Of a stretch of DNA of 64,000 nucleotides, positions 57,198-64,000 are shown in pieces. The stretch comes from Schistocephalus solidus (Eukaryota; Platyhelminthes; Cestoda; Diphyllobothriidea; Diphyllobothriidae): contig WEDG01004067.1 of assembly GCA_017591395.1 (NCBI GenBank), positions 1 through 64,000 on the forward strand, written 5' to 3'. The position numbers were made by a program, and so were the translations under genes. The notes below the pieces were generated by a model. It saw only the letters and a program-made list of their open reading frames with translations. It was not told the DNA's origin and did no database searches. Within the stretch, counting starts at the first letter, position 1. The number at the start of each line of letters is the position of its first letter.

Positions 57198-57725
57198 TTA
57201 TAGGGGAACGTTGGAACGTAGTAGACAGTTAAAACAGGACATCGATAACGTTCGTCCGTTTGTGTGGGTTATCTGAGAGGGGTGCATAGGGGAAGGATAA
57301 TGAGAAACAGCGTGATAGGCGGCAGTAAGTGTTTGGTAGAGCCGTTCTAGGGGAAGGGGAGGACAGAGATGGTGCAGGGGAATGCATGCAGTTAAGCAAC
57401 CGTTGGCCAAGCTAAGTGTGGAGCTTGTAAGAGGTGCCTTTGTGCGCACAATACCGGCTTATTCAAACCTAATAGCAGTACCTTATGCTGCTGCTAGTGT
57501 ACATTGACCCAGTGGCTCGGGGTAGTTTGGTGGGACTGTATAAATTACACGGAAAGCTTTGCTGGGGTCCACACTATGCCCGGTGTCAACAAGACGTGCA
57601 AGAATGGACCTTCTTATGCTCTTGACTTCCCCTTTGCTCAGCCATGCTGGAAGGTGTGCTCTTATTCTTTTGGATAGGCGCTGACTCTTTCCAACCTGTC
57701 CCTATAACTGTAATGGCGTGAAGAA
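57198..57725 (-). pseudogene. Penelope-like element C-terminal GIY-YIG region, type 1
   Basis: On the minus strand about 57725-57420 a frame reads 'RLSKRIRAHLPAWLSKGEVK', then 'SILARLVDTGHSVDPSKAFR' and 'VIYTVPPNYPEPL', ending near 'GTAIR'. The R-x-R-x-H...DTGH pattern is the second half of the GIY-YIG endonuclease domain carried by Penelope-like retroelements, followed by the usual tail ('EA.AIRL..P' in relatives). The GIY and YIG boxes themselves (expected just right of 57725) are eroded. The frame 57449-57198 continues the minus-strand sequence but has no further family signal. Confidence 0.7.
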
Positions 57726-58014
57726 AAGTTATCAAAAACTGCGCATGTGCTCACCAAGTCGCCTTTTGAATTTTTTTATGGGAATTTCGGCAACCTTCTT
57801 AGTTCCACATGTGCGTTCGTTTGTCTAGGGATTTTATTATGACTGCATCTTTATTATGCGCATATTTTGCGGGGTTGTATTTGGCTGGCGTAGAATATCA
57901 CGCCCGCATGCGCACACACTAAAATAATGTTTGTGTGCAGTACCGCTGAAATGTGAATTTGGGGGGAATTAGAGCAGTCCCGGGAAAATAAAAACGTAGA
58001 CGATTAAATACTCT

Positions 58015-58190
58015 AGGTAGATAACCATTGCCAGCAAAGAAAAGGGAGACCGTAATAGCCATTTCTGGCTCATTACCCGTCCTCAGTCAGTCATAACAAC
58101 CTTCAGGTGGCGCACCACCCGAGGCTCAAACTCATGAAGCTTTTGGTTCGAAGTTCACCGCTCTAACCATTGAACTACGGACTTGGTGTC
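58015..58190 (-). repeat. tRNA-derived SINE-like repeat, copy 1
   Basis: The minus strand begins with a tRNA-like head, 'gtagttcaatggttagagcgg' (A box) and 'catgagtttgagcctcgg' (B box), followed by the body 'ggtggtgcgccacctg', 'taatgagccagaaatgg' and 'tctcccttttctttgctggc'. It ends where the next copy's sequence is expected. Copies with the same body occur at 41, 53, 54 and 58.2-58.5 kb. Confidence 0.75.
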
Positions 58191-58500
58191 CTGCCGCATT
58201 TAGCTCGGTAATATTGACTGCATTCGTTGATGAACACTCACAGATCGCCAACAGAACTCAATTGTCCCGTTGTGCCTTGGGGCTCACTCTTGAGCCCCGC
58301 CAGCAGCCACACAGTGGCTAGTATTATAGGCGGAATATGATTGCCAGCAAAGACAAGGGAGACTGGAATGACCATTTCTGGCTCATTTAACCGTCGTCAA
58401 CCAGTTATACCTAGCCACAGGTGGTGCAACACCCGAGACTCGAACCGGCGACCTCTTGCTCAGATATCCGACGCTCTCACCACTGAGCCACCGTGGGTCC
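58191..58500 (-). repeat. tRNA-derived SINE-like repeat, copy 2 (best)
   Basis: The most complete copy. On the minus strand, from 58500: 'ggtggctcagtggtgagagcg' (A box with a perfect 4-bp D stem GCTC/GAGC), 'cgccggttcgagtctcgg' (B box), 'gggtgttgcaccacctgtgg', 'aaatgagccagaaatgg', 'attccagtctcccttgtc', 'ctgctggcggggctcaag', 'gccccaaggcacaacggg'. The head has lost a normal anticodon loop, so it is not a tRNA gene. An RNA polymerase III promoter is inferred from the A and B boxes. Confidence 0.8.
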
Positions 58501-58634
58501 ATGCATTCTGACAGCCCTCAGCGGGTGAAATATTCCTAAAAACGACAAGTTTACGTTCTAACACTGTAGAGAGGGGGACGTAGAAATTTAAGTGAGGATA
58601 TGTGAACAGAAGGCCATTGACGACGAAGGAAAAC

Positions 58635-59530
58635 CTTTTAAAAAGGAACACGCGATGGACCTACTGGACTATTATCTTCGCACGTACTTCACGTTTAACG
58701 ACCGTGTTTATGAGCAAATCCAGGGAACCCTGATGGGATCAGCGCGCTCCGGCAACCTAGCGTAGTCCATTTTGCAAGAACTGGAAACTAAGGTCTTCCA
58801 GCTCTACTAGCCAAAATTCTGGATGCTCTACGAAAATGACACCTTTGTTATCATACACCGAGAAGCCAAAGAGGACGTCAAAAGAGCTTTGAACTCGATT
58901 TTCCCATAAATTCAATTCACAATGAAGGAAGAAGACGACGGATGTTCAGATACCACAGATGGAACCCTCCAAACTAATTTGTTTTGAAAAGCGACAAACA
59001 TGAAGAAAATTGTTCATTAAAACAGCAATCACGCAGTTGCGTCCGATCGCTTTTTCGCCGTATCCAGACGCACCGCAGCACAGAGGCTGAGAAGCTGCAA
59101 GAAAGTAAAACCCTATGGCGCCTCTTCCTCACCATTGATATCCAAGCAGCTTCGTAAACAAATGCTGGTACCAAAGGCACACAAAGACAGCAGGTGTGCT
59201 TAAACAAAGACCTGAAACCTTCCGTGTCTTGCCCTATGTGAGGAACGTCTGAGAAGCCACTGAGCGCGTGTTAAGACTGCTAAACGTAGGCGTTGGACAC
59301 CGGCCGGAGGCCACCGTCCAACGCTTACTCATGCAAGCAAAGGTTCAACGGACACGTCAGGCTTTAGTTACCACGTCAACTGTCTAGACTGCCCAGCCAA
59401 CTACTGCGGCACGACCGACAACCGACTGAGTACGTGCATGCACGAGCATGCTTTGGTCGTAAGGCAACGAAAAAACATGATCTGACCAGCAAACGTCTTC
59501 TGCTTTACTTACATGTACACCTGAAATGGT
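58635..59530 (+). pseudogene. Penelope-like element RT and GIY-YIG, type 2
   Basis: Plus strand. 'MDLLDYYLRTYFTFNDRVYE', then 'QIQGTLMGSARSGNLA' (family motif QGTPMGSPLSG) and, after a stop, 'FVIIHREAKEDVKRALNSIF'. The catalytic YVDD before FVI has become 'YEND', losing one aspartate. Further right come 'LNVGVGHRPEATVQRLLMQ' (connection) and 'NYCGTTDNRLSTCMHEHALV', the GIY-YIG domain with its MHEH element, at 59310-59460. At least five stops or shifts. RT plus GIY-YIG in this order defines Penelope-like elements. Confidence 0.8.
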
Positions 59531-59559
59531 AACATTCGCCTCACGTCCTGTATGGTGGA

Positions 59560-60400
59560 GCCTGATTGACGACGAGGCTGCATTACTTTACTTTCCTTTT
59601 GATCTCTGAATGTTATCGCCACTGTTAACTATGCAACCTGTATGCCACTGCGCACATGTTCAGCATCGAATAGTACGTAGTAACCGGTTGCTTTTATAAT
59701 TATTGATTACCTTTGTGCACGAGAGTGGTTTTATAATTATAATTATAATTAAAGTATATAATTATATAATTAATTTTATAATTATTGATTACATTTGTGC
59801 AAGAGAGTGGTTTTACCCATGTTAAATGGTCTGTATGAAGTTTCCTTATCCCTTTCTTTTCATATCAAACTAAATTAATGCGCTACGCCTGTGCTTGTAA
59901 GCTCCAATTCGGTGCTAACCTGATAGTCTGAAATACGCAGCCTATGTTTAAAAATCGTAAAGGTCCTCGTATCGTCCTTCATTACCTGCATTTCCTCTTT
60001 TTTCCCAAGTGCAACGCTTTTGAAACTGAATGGTGACTCGCTGGCTATCCTTGATTCATATACTGTTCCATCGCAGTCGAAGGAGAACCCCTACTGCAAT
60101 CCATCGGTATGTAGTTAACCCGAAGTATGTTTTTCTTGTACCAAAGGGAACTACCAATAATCATTCGTGAGCAATGCAGAGAAGTCCTAATCTACTCAAC
60201 GATCCTTCGAGGAAATAATGTATGCAGCATTAGCAGATGCTAACAAATTGTCTCCTGCTTTCAAGTTTTGATTTTTTGATTCTGTACTTATGTATGGGTG
60301 ATCGCGCATAGTACGGGTTTACCTAAAGCGTCACACCATTGTAGCCACTTTGCTCGATCTCAAACCGATGGATCGACAATCGCGAACAGGCCACCCGTAA
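59560..60400. other. AT-rich spacer
   Basis: Contains an imperfect 'ataattataattat' tract (59695-59800) with the phrase 'gattac.tttgtgca.gagagtgg' occurring twice, a local duplication of about 80 bases. No gene recognised. Confidence 0.5.
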
Positions 60401-60585
<185 letters not shown>

Positions 60586-60599
60586 CGTTAAGAAGAGAC

Positions 60600-61085
60600 C
60601 GAGGTACAATTGCACAGTTTAATACTGTTCATGTGCTTCAAACTATCACGATGTGTAAACCTGGGATCTGCATGATCTCCAACTGAGCAAGTAACGCGGT
60701 TCAAGGCTCAAACTGCGATGGCTATTTCCTTCTCTCACTTCCTTGAGGTCTGAGCCCGTGCGTGACACGCGATAGACGATGACCTCACGTCAGCTTATAT
60801 CATTCCGAGTCGACCTTTCTTTGAGACACATCTAAGACAGGCGTAAAGGAGGAGGCTTAAGCAATCCGTCAAGTTTCAAACCCCTCAAGACACACTAACA
60901 GCCGTAGGCTATCTACAGACAAGATAACTATGTCCTCCTACGCAACCAGGGTCAGCCCGCGATGAGTACAACTCAATGTGGCCATTATTGAATTCTTACT
61001 CATGCGAAACCAAACAGCTACTGGTGAAAGACGCGTTTGTATGTGAACTTAGAGATCAACACCTGCGTATGTGCACATAGACCTG
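60600..61085. other. Spacer, no gene recognised
   Basis: Nothing I can name between the microsatellite and the repeat unit that starts near 61085. Confidence 0.4.
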
Positions 61086-61205
61086 ACTCCGATAGAATTT
61101 GCCATTGCATATGCTAGTTCAGTCGTCGTATCCGTCAAGGTCCACCGTATGCTCCATAGCATGATGGCGTAGGGACGGTGACTTGCATGTTGGTAAAGCT
61201 GAGCA
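61085..61205. repeat. Partial repeat unit of the 62-64 kb family
   Basis: 'gtccaccgtatgctccatag' and 'agggacggtgacttgc' at 61139-61188 match 'taacgtatgctccaca' and 'agggacggtgacttgc' at 63393-63435. It lies just left of the RTE fragment, the full units lie just right of it. Confidence 0.65.
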
Positions 61206-61389
61206 GGGATCATGTCCAATCAAGATGCTTTCCCGCTGGTGAGGTGCTACACGGCCCTGGTGGTTTCTTGAAGACAGGACACGACATTTAGGTCGGCATT
61301 GATTTCCACTCGAGGTAATCAGTTGATGGCGTCGTTGGATATGGGGAGGGTCGGTTAAGAACGCTTCTAAAGTGCTCGGTCTAGTGAGT

Positions 61390-62400
61390 AGGATGGTTCA
61401 GTCAGGACTGCTAAGAGGAGCGGTTCCTTTGGCTGTGGGATCGTAAACAGTCTTGATCTCTGCAAAGAAGTCATTCCATTCATTGTGGTCCACGTACACT
61501 TGGATATCCTTGGCCTTGCGAGCCATCCAGATATCCTGCATTTCCAACAGCCGCTGCTGCACAAAACGGTGACTTCTATAGACTGCTGCCTTATTTATAT
61601 CGGTAGGGTGGTTAGTGTAGGCTTTGTCCAACCGGTTCTTCTCAGTGAGCAGAGTATTGAACCAGTCTTTGTGTTGGCGGACATCTAAGGCGGTGGACTG
61701 GACCATCTCCTTCAGTAGCCACTAGTCGTTCTCCACGGAGGTGTCCTCGTCGGCGACTGGGGGTTGTCTACCTGGTTAGCCAGCTCGTTGCTGAAATGGA
61801 GATGGTGAGTAGGCACATTAAAAAAAAACAGTATTCAACTTACCTGGTGGTCGCTTACCTCAAGGTCTCCTGCGCGGCTGCAGAAAAAGCTTCTTCTTGG
61901 AGATGAAGAGGCGATGATCCGTTGGCACCGGGGATCGCCTTTGTTACCAGCAAGTCCTATTGGTCTCGCCTCCAGACGAGGACATAATCTAGCAGATGCC
62001 AGTGTTTGGACGGGGCTTGCATCCAGATCGCCTTCTGCTGCATCAGGAGGCAGAAGAAGGTGCTAGTCAGGATCAGGCGGTGCTCTGCGCAGGTTCGTAG
62101 GTTGAGAAGACCGTTGTCATTGAAGCCGGTGAGACTGTGGGCGCCCAGCAATCCTCTCTACGTGGCACGGTCTATGCCGACACGGGCGTGGAAGTCACCA
62201 AGGACAATTACCTTATCCGCCATCGGCACAGTCACCAGGAAGGCGTACAGATCCTCGTAGAATTTGTTCTTTGCCTCATCGGGGGGAGGGGAGGCGTAAG
62301 CGCTGAGAATGGTGGCTAAATTGTCTCCCCACAGAGGCAGGTGGATGTTCATCAGCCGATTATTGATGCCCGGTGGCAGACAGGATAGGCGAATATTAAG
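61390..62400 (-). mobile_element. RTE/BovB-type LINE fragment: endonuclease and linker
   Basis: Minus strand, right to left. 62352-62158 reads '[20 protein letters not shown]' and '[14 protein letters not shown]' (GDFN box with N changed to H). 62151-61957 reads '[20 protein letters not shown]' and '[15 protein letters not shown]'. 61706-61398 reads 'KNRLDKAYTNHPTDINKAA', 'YRSHRFVQQRLLEMQDIWMA' and 'EWNDFFAEIKTVYDPTAKGT'. These blocks are characteristic of the RTE/BovB family proteins that are abundant in diphyllobothriidean tapeworms. The RT domain is absent, and the SDH region between 61956 and 61710 is mostly lost. Confidence 0.8.
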
Positions 62401-62426
62401 ATCAGACTTGAATTGTACCCACTGGG

Positions 62427-63980
62427 CCCGGTGTCAGGACTAAGTCAAGATGACCGGAGGCGGGGTAAGTCGAAGGGGGCTGGTGCGGCCGGAGTCGCCC
62501 TAAGCGTGCCACCACACCTGCCGCTGGCCCCACCGAGTGCTTTGGAGTCTACATTAAGAAGGGGTCAGTGCAGCCTGGCTCCCAGTTCGTCATTCCACGC
62601 AAACAGACACTGGACTGACTGCGCGGCCCCAGTCATCCGATCAGTTTACAACGTTCCAAGCCACGACTTTTGGCGCACCATGATGGTTTAAAGCGCCTCA
62701 GGTTGTTTATAGTGAGGAAAATGCACTGAGCCGTTAACCTCACTCTTTAGTTGCATTCCCAGGCCCCAGCCAGCATCCGAACCACTGCATACACTGACAC
62801 GATAGTTCGACCGTCGCAGGCCGACGACGTCCACCGAATGCACCACAGTATGGTGTCTCCGGGACAATCACTTGCGCGTGGATCAGTTTAAATTGATAGT
62901 ATACTTTCGCTGCAGTTACCGTACTTTCCCCTCCCTCACAATCCGTGCCTGGTGTAAAGACAGAGTCAGAACTACCGGAGGCGGGGTTAGGTCGGTGACG
63001 CTCCTGACCATGTCGCCACACCTGATTCAGATCCCACGGAGTGGGAGAGGCATAAATACCAAAATTGGCTGGTGCGGCGTGAGACTGCAACTAAAAGTGT
63101 CGCCATGCCCCCCCTCCTGTTCGGCATTTGCCTGCGGTGCCCTGATCTGGCCCCTGGGTGGGGTAAGCGCATCTATCATGTGGCTCGTTTAGGGGGCACG
63201 CACACCTATCCTCAGTGGTTCCAATTAAATATATATTAACTGCACGGGAAGATAATGAGGTGGTTAACCTCGTTCAGGTTCGCTTCACTATAAACCCATT
63301 TATATGCAAGACACCACCTCCATTACAGTAAAAACCCTAGGCAGTCTCAACCGACGAACTATGACAGTTCGACCGTCGATTTCCACGAGGTCTAACGTAT
63401 GCTCCACACCAGGTGGTGCAGGGACGGTGACTTGCGCGTGAATTAGTTTTAAGTAAAATTAGCCTTGCGCTGCAGCTACCGCACTTTCTCCTCCTCCCCA
63501 ACCTGAGCCCGGTGGCAAGACAGAGTCAAGAAGACCGGAGATGGGAGAGGGCGCAGGTTGCTGGCGCGACCGGAACCGCCCCTGGGTGTACCACTAAAAT
63601 TGACTCGGATCTCACGGAGTGGGAGTGCCATAGAGGCCACATTAAGAAGGAACCATTGCAGCCCGACTCTCAGTCCGCCAGTCAGCAACTCCACACAAAA
63701 CACACATTGGGCTGACTACACGGTCCGAGTTATCCCGTCAGTTGGCAACCTTCCAAGCCACGGCTTTTATCGCACCGTGATAGTTTTAAGCGCGTCAGAT
63801 TGTTTATAGTGAGGAAAATGCGCTGAGCTGTTGACTTCTCTCCCACCCCCACAATCAGACCACCATCCGAGCCAGTCAGTTGTCTGAGGTGGAGTGGATG
63901 CATTGGCTGACGGGTCGGCGTATCCGATCTTCGCGCACCACAGCACGACCTGGCCCTCATAAAGCACACACCAGCATTCA
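62427..63980. repeat. Repeat units of about 520-565 bp, three copies
   Basis: 'gcccggtg..aagacagagtcaag..gaccgg' recurs at about 62427, 62947 and 63507. 'agttcgaccgtcg' recurs at 62803 and 63367. 'cattaagaag...gcagcc' and 'tccaagccacg.cttt..cgcaccatgatggttt' recur at 62550-62700 and 63640-63790. 'tatagtgaggaaaatgc' recurs at 62710 and 63810, with an inverted version at 63255-63295. Units diverge by tens of percent. Open frames in them on both strands are not genes. Being next to the RTE fragment on both sides, they may be its leader or a non-autonomous relative. Confidence 0.6.
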
Positions 63981-64000
63981 CTAAATCAGGGATATGGAGG

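Noticed and set aside
58430..58500. Functional tRNA gene on the minus strand
   Set aside because: D arm and B box are good, but the anticodon arm pairs with only a two-base loop, and the sequence continues into a SINE body found elsewhere.
62413..63981. Multiple open frames on both strands
   Set aside because: They lie in the 520-565 bp repeat units, overlap each other and do not keep frame between units.

Overview
This is a eukaryotic window, most likely from a flatworm and within that a diphyllobothriidean (pseudophyllidean) tapeworm such as the Spirometra / Dibothriocephalus / Schistocephalus group. The basis is a RTE/BovB-type endonuclease-RT remnant near 61.4-62.4 kb and two Penelope-like (PLE) remnants near 57.5 and 59 kb, which read like proteins I know from those worms. 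That placement is from memory of the families, not from a search. There are no bacterial operons, no rRNA and no intact tRNA gene. The window is dominated by decayed retroelements, with only hints of host exons.

Region by region. 0-6 kb: old minus-strand CR1-like LINE remnants. 6.2-12.05 kb: a mosaic of three minus-strand LINE copies (A, B', C). 12.05-25.3 kb: a minus-strand BEL/Pao LTR-type retrotransposon cut apart by later LINEs. Its gag-protease-RT-RNase H lies at 21.64-25.3 kb and its integrase at 12.05-13.05 kb. Between them sits a LINE (IV, 13053-21635) flanked by an 8-bp target-site duplication, and inside IV sits another LINE (III, 15323-19453) flanked by its own 8/9-bp duplication. 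In both cases the interrupted reading frame resumes on the far side. 25.3-29.7 kb: plus-strand LINE D. 32.2-36.5 kb: plus-strand LINE E, the best preserved copy, with ORF1 and ORF2 broken by a handful of frameshifts.

36.9-57 kb is AT-rich and gene-poor. It holds an inverted repeat with degenerate telomere-like tracts (39.5-40.6 kb), tRNA-derived SINE-like repeats, and candidate host exons at 43030-43908 (secreted or membrane protein) and 52208-52316 (clean splice sites). 57-64 kb holds two PLE remnants, two adjacent SINE copies, a long GA microsatellite, the RTE fragment and a family of about 520-565 bp repeat units.

Most unusual points: four LINE copies carry a tRNA-like module in their 5' leader, each pointing opposite to the LINE, and in copy IV the target-site duplication lies outside it, so it belongs to the mobile unit. 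Three hammerhead-ribozyme-like motifs lie outside any recognisable PLE body. A repeat with a conserved short peptide pattern (ALYGRL...RT.E..PP) occurs at least four times in inverted arrangement.
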